Part shown: positions 1-10,571 of the stretch, one piece after another
Position numbering within the stretch: the first letter of the stretch is position 1
Layout of the letters: each line of letters begins with the position of its first letter
Assembly (NCBI GenBank): GCA_950295325.1
Contig: OX485803.1
Span: forward strand, 1,054,001-1,118,000
DNA from: Polytrichum commune
Lineage: Eukaryota; Streptophyta; Polytrichopsida; Polytrichales; Polytrichaceae
Direction of reading: 5' to 3'
Length of the DNA stretch: 64,000 nt
The notes under the pieces: model-generated
Database searches by the model: none
Told to the model about the DNA's origin: nothing
The model's input: the letters and a program-made list of their open reading frames with translations, nothing else
Program-made: the position numbers and the translations under genes

Positions 1-703
1 ATGTACAAACAGGCAATTGTCCTGAACAGTCTGAGGAAAGCACGAAGGTGCTGCAAAAATTATACTTTTGGAAAGACCATAGTTTTAACATTGACAAATA
101 CATCTAAGCTTTTTGTTTTTTACTCTGGGAATCTTAACTCAGACATCTTGTCACATGTTCATAGGTGTGACATCTTCAGCTCATAAAAATTGTAAATATC
201 ACAAAGAGATAGTCAATCAGTGGTAGTTGAAATTCTCATGGAATTTGCGATTGACTATTGGATGGTTCAGCAATTTGTGATTGACTTTATAGTTTTTGGT
301 TATTCTCTTAGTCTACAGTTTGAACAACTATGGGTGCAACTAAAAGTTGTTCTATTTGTAGTTGCATATATTTGTGAACCTAATTCTGTATCTAACAACA
401 GTAGACTCACAGCTGCTGAGAGCGGACCTAAGAAACCATAACCTTTGCTATTCCGGGTGTGCATGATATAATGTGACTTAGTACTTTGGTGGCTTCTGGC
501 ATGGAGGCTTGTTGGGAAATAGTGTGGTCATATTTAGGTTACCCTGTTGATACCCCAAGCAAATGTGCATTTATCCCCTGTGAATCTCTAACACGCTTGG
601 AATCTTCTCATCTCTACATCTGCTTATCTGCATTTCTGCCTTAAGTTCTTGTGAAAATTCAGTGAGTATTTTGTGTTACTTACACATAGTCTCTCTTGCA
701 CAG
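1..703. other. Upstream region of the PP2C gene
   Basis: No coding exon is supported here. The stretch is AT-rich and its short open frames have no recognisable motifs. The last bases before the PP2C start codon (cttgcacag, ending at 703) look like a splice acceptor, so part of this region is probably a 5' UTR exon followed by a 5' UTR intron. I could not place the matching donor with confidence. Confidence 0.4.
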
Positions 704-2436
704 ATGGCTTCAGGCCTAGAAGATCAACCTGTGTTTGGTTACTACTTGGTGAAAGGGAAATCAAGGCATGCTATGGAGGACTATTTTGTTGCTGAGATGA
801 AGAAGGTGAATAATCACGATCTTGGTCTATTTGCAATCTATGATGGGCACTTGGGGCACCATGTGGCTGATTATTTGCAGCGCAATCTCCTCAACAACAT
901 TCTCAAGGAGGTATGTGTTGTTGACTTAAGTCTGTAGGTTTCTTGAGGACCATGCATCAAATTTTTATTTCTATAATTGGGTGCAAGATGTGCTCATGCT
1001 TTGTCAGCTAAATGACCCGCCTACGTGCCCTGTACGCCTAGTCATTCCGAATTGTACCCTTCCTTGTTAGAATTCTGATTACAGTACTTTCATGCAACAG
1101 TGTCTGTTCTCACCTATCTCTGTTTGATTTACCAGAGTGGATTCTGGAAAGATCCTGCAGTAGCCATCAGAGAAGCTTACTTAAGTACAGATGGCACCAT
1201 TCTTGCAAAAGCGCCTGATTTGGGACCAGGAGGTTCAACTGCAGTGACAGCAATTCTTATTGACAAAAGGCGGTTGCTAGTGGCCAATGTTGGAGATTCC
1301 AGGGCTGTGCTTTCCAAAGATGGGGTTGCTATGCAACTGTCTATTGATCATGAACCTGGTAATCCTACAGAGAAGGGGAACATTGAAACTAGAGGTGGCT
1401 TTGTATCAAATATGCCAGGTATACCTCCAATTACATGCGCAACGGACTTAATGAAAAGTGTGTTTTATCTACGGACAATGTTTTTTGGTTTTGTTTAGGC
1501 ATCTAAGATCCTCAAGTCTTGAGATGAACATACCTGCAACCTCCTTTGAAAGTTCTATTAGCATTTCTAGAATAGCATGGAGATTCCAAGTAAAGTGCTG
1601 TATTTTGTGGAAGTATTCTAAGTTCTAGTTTATATTACACAATCAATATGCCACATCCTGGTTTAATTTTTATGTTTCCTGTAGCATTTGATTTGTGCTT
1701 TGATCCTGCAACAGTTCTCTAACACATGAGTTGAATTAGCCTTGCCCTGTACTGACCTGCATGCGGTACTCTCTTTCTTAGTGACAGAGTGATTGTCTTT
1801 GGCTAGATTCTCCCCTCACCATGGTTTCCCTTTGTCATGTGACAGGGGATGTTCCAAGAGTGGATGGACAACTAGCTGTAGCTCGGGCCTTTGGTGACAA
1901 GAGTCTGAAGGTTCACTTAAGTGCGCAACCTGATATCAAAGACATAGAAATCGATGATAGGACTGAGCTCCTCATATTGGCCAGTGATGGTCTTTGGAAG
2001 GTTAGTTTCTCCTAAGTTTTATCTTCATAATCAATAAAGAATCGGATGACTTTGTTGGAGGTTCTGGATTGTGATGAGACTATATTTTAAAGTGAGCTGT
2101 TGTCAACAAGGGTTGTAGCTCATGGGAGTTTCTTTGCACAGAAGTGAATGCTTTTGTGTGCCATGTAAATTTAGCCAATTAGCGTGCATCTTTTTTCCAC
2201 CTTGTCAATCTGTGAGGCAAAAGTCAAATCTCAGTTAGCTCATTCCTGCTACAATTGTGGAATTTCTGGTTGAGAATCAGCTCCTTGTCTGATGACAGGT
2301 GATGCAAAACCAAGAGGCAGTTGACTTGGTGAAGAAAGTGAGAGATCCTACTTCTGCTGCTAAGCACCTTGTTACTGAGGCTCTCCACCGAAAGAGCAAG
2401 GATGACATTTCATGCATTGTCGTGAGATTCAGATAA
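704..2436 (+). CDS. Protein phosphatase 2C, plant clade-F type (PIA1/PAPP2C-like)
   Basis: A Mg/Mn-dependent Ser/Thr phosphatase of 260 aa from four coding exons: 704-910, 1136-1418, 1846-2000 and 2299-2436. All introns are GT-AG and the phases agree (0, 1, 0). Recognised motifs in order are a KGKS..MEDY segment with the first metal-binding Asp, YDGHLG (DGH metal site), [43 protein letters not shown] and a C-terminal [11 protein letters not shown]. The domain is complete and the metal-binding acidic residues look intact. The protein begins only about ten residues before the catalytic fold, shorter than family members that carry an N-terminal leader of 20 or more residues, so an extra upstream exon cannot be excluded. 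Related Arabidopsis proteins act in pathogen and phytochrome signalling, but that function is not shown here. The chosen ATG at 704 directly follows an acceptor-like site. Confidence 0.93.
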
Positions 2437-3166
2437 TTGGTCTGTGACTGTATAGGAGACAAAAGCCTCTCCTTTATAGTCTTCTTGTGTACAGTTCTTG
2501 TTGCATTTAGTTTCAACCTTGGCAGCTTCTCCTCTTTTGCTTACCCAAATGGTTCAGTCATCGCTGTGATATAAGGCACTGAGGGGGCTCTTTATTGCAC
2601 AACTTCCTAAGCCATTATTTGCACTGTGGAGAGAGAGTTTATGTGTGTTTAAGCCAAATTGCAACCACAATTGCCTGAGAGCTTGCCAGAGAGCTTTGAG
2701 CAGTGTTTAGTGGAGACAGAGAGGAGAGCATAACTCATTCCTTGTTTGTTTTCTCTCCCATGTTGTGAAGGCTCTTACCCACTTGCTACACACACAACCA
2801 ATTTACAGTGTACCTACTTATGTGACATGTATTACATACCGTGACTTCCAGGTTGATGGAAAGAATAACTATTTTACTTTATCCTGTTTTCAAAATCTAT
2901 AGGCATTATCCATTCACCTAGTCTATGGGAAGTAGTTTGGGAGGATCCTTCTTAACCAAGATATATTTGTGTACTTTGCAGTTTGCATGTGAATGTGGAC
3001 TGTAATGTACTAGAATTAGGTTTGCCATGTTCTAGGATGAGTTCTGTTAGCTGATGATTTTCAATAGATGTTCTCCTGCTTTGCTCTCTCGTAAATGCAA
3101 AGATGTACCATCAGGAAGTTTCCTTTGTGTAGGGAGAGAGCTCTTGCACCTGCTTGTCAGTGAGTT
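2437..3166. other. PP2C 3' UTR and intergenic sequence
   Basis: The first few hundred bases after the PP2C stop codon are presumably 3' UTR. Beyond that I see no gene, repeat or element. The next exon-like sequence is on the other strand. Confidence 0.4.
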
Positions 3167-4431
3167 TCATGAGGTGTGCCTGCTCATGGTAGTCCTTGAA
3201 GCCAATGAATTGAAGAGGCGCAGTTTGGGGTAAGGATGAGGAGCGATTTGAAACAGTATCTCTGGATTACCCAGTCGAGACTTGAGGCTGATCTCATTTA
3301 ATGGTGGGTTCTCCAAGTTGATCTCCTCCAGCAATCTCTCCATCATCTGCAGCAAAGAAGAAAGCATCCACCTTGGACTCTTCATGTTTCTTCCAGATTA
3401 ACAGGTGCTAGGAGGGAGGAAGTTGATTGCAACAGTGATGACAGTTCAATGTATCTTGAAGTATGAATTTTTCTGAGCAATGGTACCTTGGCCTTCATAG
3501 CTTCAGGGTTCCATCCCCTCCCATCCCAAATTCAGCTGACTTTTGAAGCAGCACATTTCCATTTTTCTCATAGTACTGTTCCATCAGGTTCTTGGGCTAG
3601 AGCTGACCGAATTTATATGGCACACCCTCCATGACATCGCCAACGTGGGCTCTGATGTTGAGGATCAACATGAAGGAGTGCAGTTTGGTGCGGCAAGTCT
3701 GCACCTCCACTGTCAGCTTCTTCAAGTGCAGTTGCAACTATTTTCCTCTACCTCTCCTTTATGACCAACTAAATACCTGCAGGCATGATTTGATGCCCTC
3801 CATGACGTTGCCAACATAGGCTGTGGTGTTGTGGAGCATTTTGTATATGGCAACATGAAGGAATGCGATCTGGTGTGGCGAAAACTGCACCGCCTTTTTC
3901 AGCTTCCCCAACAACTTTCATTACTTTGTTTCCTCTTCCTCTCCTTTATACGAACTGAAAACCTGCAGGCACGATTTCATGTTAGAAACTGGCCACTGAT
4001 GGAAAAGAACTTAGAAGTTTGTAGTCCGCTCTCATAATCAGGGGCACATGATCAAAGACCGATAGTGGAGCTCAGTGTTCAAGCAACAGACTGTCATTAC
4101 ATTCTGGGAGTGAAGTTTATGTATATTCATTTGGTTATAGAAGATTTATGGTGCTCTTTATTTGTTGGGATGCTCTTTAGTGAACTATCCCATTTTCAAG
4201 GCTTGTGCTCAGGCTCAGGCTCATCTTCTTTGGAATGGAGTTGGTGAGAACAGGAATTGATTTACTAGGCGGTATCTTCCCTTTTGCTACTGGATTTGCA
4301 GGTGGTGGTTCCAAATGCTTCATTAAGGCTTGGGAGTTCATGTAGTCTGTGTTGCAGATCTCCTTGGTTAGTCGGGAGGCCCTTGTTGCTTGCTTCAATG
4401 CATCTACAAAGTAAACATCGATTGTGCTCAT
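3167..4431 (-). other. Candidate multi-exon gene or pseudogene, unrecognised
   Basis: Several minus-strand segments look like exons but I do not recognise the protein. A first frame starts at 4431 (begins MSTIDVYFVDALKQATRASR) and stays open to 4177. Two related segments of about 40 codons, near 3780-3925 and 3610-3735, both carry a VG-x-VMEG motif. A last segment, 3346-3167, follows a good acceptor (TTTGCTGCAG) and ends in a stop after 59 codons (starts MMERLLEEIN). No single splice path through all of them convinced me, and stops follow both middle segments. It could be a decayed gene with a tandemly duplicated exon, or a real gene whose splicing I have misread. Confidence 0.3.
3625..3985 (-). 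repeat. Imperfect tandem duplication, unit about 171-186 bp
   Basis: Two adjacent copies share 'ccctccatgac' (3625 and 3796, 171 bp apart) and 'acctgcaggca' (3775 and 3961, 186 bp apart), with similar sequence between. Read on the minus strand, both copies give a similar peptide ending VG-(D/N)-VMEG, preceded by a KL-rich stretch. The second copy has a CTGCAG|GT junction that could be a donor. This looks like a duplicated exon plus flanking intron. Confidence 0.6.
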
Positions 4432-5112
4432 TTCAATATACCCCTTTTTGAATCACGGTATATCACATGTTATCTTGGCTCTTAAAGTGATTGATAAAAG
4501 CTCAACAATGCGCTTGAGATCGCATGGTTTATGGCATTCTCCAATTGGTGATTTCGATGAAGATGGCTTTTTCTGGTAACTTTCTGTTAATATTGAAGAC
4601 TTAACTTGTCCTGAATTCTCCTGCAAGTACAGGGCTCGACATTTCTGATGTGCTTATGTACACCAAAGACCACCAAGCTTTTGGGGCACAACATTGCTTG
4701 ATCGAGTGTATGCCTTGTGACATGCTTTGGAAGACGACAAGAAATAACACTGTGAATAGTTTGGTGATTGCTTGCGTCCATCATTGTTCTCTTAAGTGTA
4801 ACAATAGAGTCTTACCCAGGTTTTCCACCATCAGTCTTTGCTTTTTGATCTCCTCTTGTGTCAATGCAGGCAATGACATTTGAAGGAAAAAGGCTTGGTC
4901 ATTTTCATGCCTGTATTCTAGGAAGGGAGCTTGGTCTAAAGTCTTTAAATTAGTAACTTAGATGGATTTCTTGCAAGAACAGTTAGGTAATTATTTGTAT
5001 GATTCTGGAATCTTGAACAAGTTTCATTCAATAATCCCAAAAATATGAGATTCTTATTATGCCTATATCCTACACAAGTAGGAAAGTGGGGATTATGCAA
5101 CCCCTCCATTTG
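4432..5112. other. Intergenic, nothing recognised
   Basis: Short open frames occur on both strands at 4587-4883 but overlap each other and lack motifs or splice support. I see no repeat or RNA gene. Confidence 0.3.
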
Positions 5113-5150
5113 ACAGAGTCCCCAACCATGTCATACTTCTGACCAATAAA

Positions 5151-6006
5151 CAGGGAGAACTGACCGCTAAGTACATATAAACCTGTTGAGTTTGAGAAAT
5201 AACTGGTCGAAGTTTAAGACTTCACGAAAATTACCAACCGTTTTAGAGGAATCTAGAGAATATACCTCAAATTCATGAAGAAAACCCAAAAGATGTCAAC
5301 ATGTACAGTAATCTCCCGTTTAAGTACGCACTTTGAACTAGAGCTGTTGGTGCGAACTTAGTTGGTAGGTGCGTACTTTAATCATATCGCTTTCTAGACC
5401 CTCTAATTCGATGAATCGCAATTGGAAACGGATGAAACCTCAGGCAACCCGCTTGACCGAAGCCTAGCGATGTGAAATCATTGCAAAGTTGAGCAAGTTG
5501 AACATGCCGAGCAAGCGGGCGCTGGGGCGGGAGTATGAAGTTAGTGAAAGTGCCATCCAGAAAGTAACATATTGCAACGAATCATTTGTTGCGAGAGCCT
5601 ATCAAGACATTTGTTGAATTTGGAAGTGCTACAGACTTCATAGGCTTTGAAGCTTTACACAACATTATTCTCGACATCAACGACCAATTGCTTTGATCCG
5701 ATGTTCAAATGAAAGCTAAACAGATGTATGATGAAATGCGACGATCGTTTGAGACGTTTCAACAAAACGTTAGCAAACTAACATTGAATGTGAAGCATAA
5801 AAAATTCATGCATTCGCGGAAAATAACTATGCATGATATGTTCAAACAATAAAGTATGAACCCTGATTTTTGTCAAAAAAATTGCGCAATTAACCGGGAT
5901 GCGTACTTAAATGGGTGCGTACTTAAGCGGGAGATTACTGTAACTGGTTGGACTGGGAAACACTAGGATCTCAACCGTTTATGCCCAAAAATTTCCCCGG
6001 ACTCTG
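5151..6006. mobile_element. hAT-like MITE, family B copy 1, interrupted
   Basis: About 220 bp of family B sequence, split by a pogo-like element at 5306-5940. The left end reads cagggagaactgaccg and the right end ttccccggactctg. The body matches the intact copies at 44993-45217 and 48766-48991 (in reverse orientation to the first). The exact TSD of this copy was not resolved; its ends are degraded, so the left boundary could lie slightly further out. Confidence 0.7.
5306..5940 (+). mobile_element. Pogo/Tigger-like deletion derivative, copy 1
   Basis: A 635-bp non-autonomous element with terminal inverted repeats CAGTAATCTCCCGTTTAAGT and its complement, flanked by TA on both sides (5304-5305 and 5941-5942). 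Inside, the plus strand from about 5410 encodes a recognisable CENP-B/Tigger N-terminal helix-turn-helix segment (EIIAKLSKLN followed by a YEVSESAIQKV-type helix). After an internal junction comes a C-terminal stretch ending near 5852. The DDE catalytic core is absent and stops interrupt the frame, so it cannot encode a working transposase. It is inserted in family B copy 1: removing it and one TA restores atgtcaacatgtaactgg, as in intact B copies. Confidence 0.85.
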
Positions 6007-6776
6007 CTATTGACACTGAATTTGGCAAGATGGGTAGGCGGTCCGATTTACTGAGGTTTTAGTAGCTACTGCATGAGGTTGGGTGGCTACTGCTGAGGAT
6101 TGGTAATTGCTATGACACAACTCAATTACTGAAATTTTTTCATCCGGTAAGGAGTTGCAAGTCTCAAGGATTGTTGTTTCAAGTTTAGCCTCGAAGTTAA
6201 GATGTTGATGAGTAGGTCCTAATCAATTTTAGGGGTTTGAAACTTTGTTGAGATTGATGATCGCTACACTAACTATGCAGTTGCAAAATGAGGACTCCAG
6301 AAATGTGTTTTAACCCAAATCATCATTTACTTCAGGCAATTCAATTGAGTGGAAAGATGTGACACTTAATGAGCGAGTTCATTTAATATAGGGCCATTTT
6401 TGACATAACTATATTGTGTCAAAAGACACCAAATTCAAAAGTGAACACATTCTTCAAGTGCAATATTCGAATTAGTTGAATATTTAAAACTTATTGGAGA
6501 GCTAGTGTGAGGGTCTTTGGATGCTCATACATACATATTATTATAATCAACAATGCCACATATGAATATATATAGACATAGGATAATGCTTTAAACCTTT
6601 AAATATATACAAAAAGTACGGTTGGTTCATGACTCATAGAAATTATAAGTTAGAAATTGGAAACTAGTGTTACCTACATGCCTTACCATATGCCACTAGA
6701 ATATAGATATTTGCAAGCCTTGTTATATACACAGATCCCAAATTCTAACTAGATAAGGCTCTCATTTCTTATGGGC
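6007..6776. other. Intergenic, nothing recognised
   Basis: AT-rich sequence without a supported frame, inverted repeat or recognised element. It ends at the TAA target duplication of the next element. Confidence 0.3.
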
Positions 6777-6779
6777 TAA

Positions 6780-7641
6780 TGGGGCATTCCCACCTGACAT
6801 TAGTTAGAAGTAGTTTTAGTCTAAAAGCGGTTTTAGTTATCTAGGGTTCACACATACGGCTCTTTTTAGTGCCGAGCCTAGGTGGCAAATGATGTGGCAT
6901 GGCTTAAAAGTGGAGGTTTTAAGCCTCGACGACCGACCCTCCCATCGGTACCTAAACATGAGGCAAGAATATAGGAACTTTAAAAGTGTCGCCTCCCACC
7001 CTTGTGATTGGTTGCTTTTTAGTCTTAGCTATGAGGGCACGAGGAGCTTCATTAACAAAAACCGATGGCAAGATAGGTGAGTAGTAAGGCATTTGGGGAT
7101 GGGACAAAAACTACCCAACATTCATTGCTTGGTAGATAAAACCATGAACATGTGTGAAAGCTACCGTAACACCATAGCAGGTTCGTTCTTAAATAATTCC
7201 AAAAAAAAAAAACGAAAAAAATCAGAAATTCCAGGCCATGAAGAACTAAATTATGGAAAATTATATTATGAAAAGAACGAAAATCCAGAAGGTTGGGTGA
7301 AGCAGACTCTGTTGAAAAAATCAATTTAAGTTGTCATCCCGGTACATCTACTCTGTTCCAGGACGAATTATTTTTTTTCCTCAAAATAGAAGAACGAATT
7401 TCAAAAAAATCTATTTTTAGCAAACGAACCTTTTTTTTTCAAAAAAAATAAATATTCGTTCGCCAGGTGATGAACCTGCTATGGTGTTACGGTACTTAAC
7501 TAAAACCTACTTGAAAATCTCCGGAGCAAGTTCTTGTAGGTGCATTGGGATAGTTGGATGCCTCCGCTATAACCGAGGGAGCTTTACCCGGTTTTTAGGA
7601 AATACTTTGGGTCTTAACTAAAGTCAGGTGGGAATGCCCCA
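6780..7641. mobile_element. PIF/Harbinger-like MITE, family A copy 1
   Basis: TIRs TGGGGCATTCCCACCTGAC and its complement, with a perfect 3-bp TAA duplication on each side (6777-6779 and 7642-7644). Subterminal sequence and body match copies at 7861, 8824 and 39463. Without the nested insertion the element is about 530 bp. It has no transposase frame: the open frame at 6889-7080 is shared with the other copies only as repeat sequence. Confidence 0.8.
7164..7492. mobile_element. 329-bp MITE with TA target, nested in family A copy 1
   Basis: Perfect TIRs CCGTAACACCATAGCAGGTT and complement, flanked by TA (7162-7163 and 7493-7494). The interior is rich in A and T runs and is non-coding. The sister copy of the host element (7861-8371) has the uninterrupted site gctacttaac, so the insertion point and TSD are directly confirmed. 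The superfamily is not certain; the TA target fits Tc1/mariner-type MITEs. Confidence 0.85.
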
Positions 7642-7860
7642 TAAGTGAGTTAATGAGCAAGTTGTAAACAATTCGACTCAATGTGGGGGCTTGGTTAAAG
7701 CAATCATTAATGTTGGAGGTGGATTCTAAGTTTGAATCCATGAGCCTCTAACAATGTCCGTGTTAATATAAACTTTGAGATTTGACACTCGGATTGGATT
7801 CAATAGCTAGATCCAGCACATTAGGTCATCCTTGTCTAAGGCTTCTAAAGGAATCCAATA

Positions 7861-8371
7861 TGCCCCCTCCCCACTTGACATTAGCTAAGCCTAAAAGTGG
7901 GTTCTTAAAAATGAGCCTCCACACCATCGACATTATCTAGTGCCGAGCCTAGTTGGCAAATGATGTGGCATGGCTTAAAAGTGGAGGTTTTAAGCTAAAA
8001 CTACCGACCCTCCCATCGGTACCTAGACATGAGGCAAGAATGTAGGACCTATAAAAGTGTTGCCTCCCGCTCTTGTGATTGGTTGCTTTTAGTCTTAGCT
8101 ATGAGGGCACGAGGAGCTTCATTAACAAAAACCGATGGTAAGTATTAAGGCATTTGGGGATGGGACAAAAACTATCCAACATTCATTGGTTGGTAGATTA
8201 AACAATGAACATGTGTGAAAGCTACTTAACTAAAACCTACTTGGAAATCTCCGGAGCAAGTTCTTGTAGGTGCATTGGGATAGCCGGACGTGTCCGCTAT
8301 AACCGAGGGAGCTTTACCTGGGTTTTAGGGAAGTCTTTGGTTATTTGCTAATGTCAAGTGGGGAGGGGGCA
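7861..8371. mobile_element. PIF/Harbinger-like MITE, family A copy 2
   Basis: TIRs TGCCCCCTCCCCACTTGAC and complement, 511 bp, same orientation as copy 1. Flanking triplets are ATA and TTA, a slightly decayed TWA duplication. This copy preserves the empty site for the nested element of copy 1. Confidence 0.75.
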
Positions 8372-8823
8372 TTAGCCTAGTACCTCATACAAAGACCCTC
8401 TCCATGTTCGGATTATTCTTTGTTACCAAGCCTAGCCAAAGCTCTTTGATACACATACCTACCTCTACCCCTACGATTAGACCCCTCCCCGTCCACAATG
8501 ACTGCATTTTGACAACCCCTAGGCCCTCCTCCCACATCGAACCTAACATGTGTGAAATTCTCAACAATGCAGTTATGTTGGAGTCATTTGGAATTCAAAT
8601 TTCACCCCAACTCCTACTAGTGTAACTAGAACGGCCTAGGTTTCCATTCCATGATAGATAACTAAAATGAAATAATTCTCGCAACAACAATCTATTGTGT
8701 AAACATTTTTTTTGGGGGATGAAATGGCTACATGTTTACTACTCCCTCCGACACCTAGCGTCCAACGGACATTTTACATGGTTCTCTAGGCTAATTTGGT
8801 CCTCATAAAAAGAAATACAATAA
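8372..8823. other. Intergenic between two family A copies
   Basis: A 60-73 codon frame on each strand (8385-8625) overlaps its antisense partner and has no motif. I see no gene or element here. Confidence 0.3.
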
Positions 8824-9346
8824 TGCCACCTTCCCACTTGACTTTAGCAAATAACCATTGTTTTCCCTAAAAACCGAGTAAAGCTCTCTCAGTTATGGCG
8901 GAGGCATCTAGCTATACCGGTGGACCTACCAAAACTTGCTTTGGAAAAAATTTAGAAGGTTTTAATAAAATAGCTTTCACACATGTTCATTGTTTTATCT
9001 ACCGAGCAATGAAAAGTTAGAGACTTTTCATCCCATCCCCAAATACCCTACCACTCATCTACCTTACCATCGATTTTTGCTAACGAAGCTCCTCACGCCC
9101 TCACAACTAAGACGAAAAGCAACCAACCACAAGAACTGGAGGCGACACTTTTAAAGATCCTACATTCCTACCTCATCTCTAGTAGGTACCGCTGGGAGGG
9201 TCACAACTCGAGACTTCAAACCTCCGCTTTCAAACAATACCATGTCCTTCGCCAACTAGGATCATGAGTAGATAGCACCAATGGTGTGAAGCCGTATGTT
9301 TAGAACGAACTTTTAGGCTACGCTAAAGTCATGTGGGGAGGGGGCA
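8824..9346. mobile_element. PIF/Harbinger-like MITE, family A copy 3 (inverted)
   Basis: Left end TGCCACCTTCCCACTTGAC, right end complement of TGCCCCCTCCCCACATGAC, 523 bp, inverted relative to copies 1 and 2. Flanking triplets are TAA and TAT, close to a TWA duplication. Three copies thus lie within 2.6 kb. Confidence 0.7.
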
Positions 9347-9629
9347 TATATATAAATAAATATATATATACTACGGGTTTTGCTCGAAAGTCGTAAGGTC
9401 GATGCTCGATTGCTCGTAAGGTAGATCCTGGTTAGATCTACCCATTTTACGTCTTCTTTTTCATTTTATTGACCCACGTATAGTATGGCCCGAGACTTTG
9501 GAGTGGCTAAAAGTCTACACACCCCCTCCTAGCGATTCTAGTTACCATCTACACCAGTTGGCCCTCCATGGCATTCGTTGGCTATAATTACACGATGACC
9601 GCCGCATAACCCCCGGATGCACCCTTCTC
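9347..9629. other. Short AT-rich spacer
   Basis: Begins with a TA-rich tract (9347-9370). The following ctcgaaagtcgtaaggtcga stretch contains small inverted motifs but I could not define an element. Confidence 0.25.
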
Positions 9630-10292
9630 CTCGATCCCCGGGGAGATTTTTGGGGGTATAAGGAAGAGGGTGCTAAAGCCAACACCCCATCCGAAACCAA
9701 CACCTATAAACGCCTTCCAATTGTCCACATTCTACGACCTGGAGCCGTACCCAGCGGTGCAGGAGTGCCTGAGCCCACGGAGTGACGGTTTTAGGTGTCA
9801 TTAGTGGTGTCACCTCATAGCGGCCTGCACTACGTTCGTGTAAGGGTAGGTAACGGGATCCACTCTATCTCGGGTTGGTGCAAGGTGGGTTTAGGGTGGC
9901 TTGTCGATGCCTATTCTAGCCATTCTATTCACAATGCCAAGGATGTAGGCCCACAAAGCACACAAGGGTCATTTCCCGGGATGCAAGGGGGTTGGTTCCC
10001 GGGATGCAAGGGGATGGTTTTGCAAGCGAACTGGGTGGGATCATGGAGGTAGCCCTGTGGCTTTGCGTACTAGTACTACTTGGGCGTTGATGTAGTTTAG
10101 GTCTAGTACCCAACTATGTTGTGTTGGTTCTAGGCAATGAAGGTGGGGTCCTCATCATATGCGAAGATGCCATACACGGGGCCTACGGATTGGTTTAAGG
10201 AAGCTAGTAGTTTTGACTTTGAATATTCATCAAATATTCAATTGAGACTAAAAACATTTTTTCTTTCTTGATACCTATATTTAGCCCAAAGA

Positions 10293-10326
<34 letters not shown>

Positions 10327-10571
10327 CCACATAGCCATATGTATGTGCAATAGCTTAAAGTGTTGGTTTAAGCACCCTCTACCTTAGTCGATCGAGATCC
10401 TAGTGTTTCCAAGTCCAACCACCCGCATGTTGACATCTTTCGGGTCTCCTTCGTTAATTTGAGGCATATTCCCTAAGATCCTCTAAAATGGTCAGTAATT
10501 CTCCTGAGGTCTTCAACGTCAACTGCTTATTCCTCAAACTCAACTGATTCATGTGTAACTAAGCCTGTCCC
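9630..10571. mobile_element. hAT-like MITE, family B copy 2, interrupted
   Basis: The left fragment (ccccggggagatttttggg, to 9660) and right fragment (from 10385, tagtcgatcgagatcctagt) rejoin to match family B copy 3 at 44993-45217. The outer boundaries are approximate. It is interrupted by the 724-bp element at 9661-10384. Confidence 0.65.
9661..10384. mobile_element. 724-bp TIR element, family K copy 1
   Basis: Terminal inverted repeats begin AGG(T/A)AGAGGGTGCT and are flanked by TA (9659-9660 and 10385-10386). A sister copy of nearly the same length lies at 24386-25107. It contains an (AT)n run near 10294-10323. The open frame 9795-10052 has a diverged counterpart in the sister, but with no recognised domain; I treat both as non-coding. 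Confidence 0.75.
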
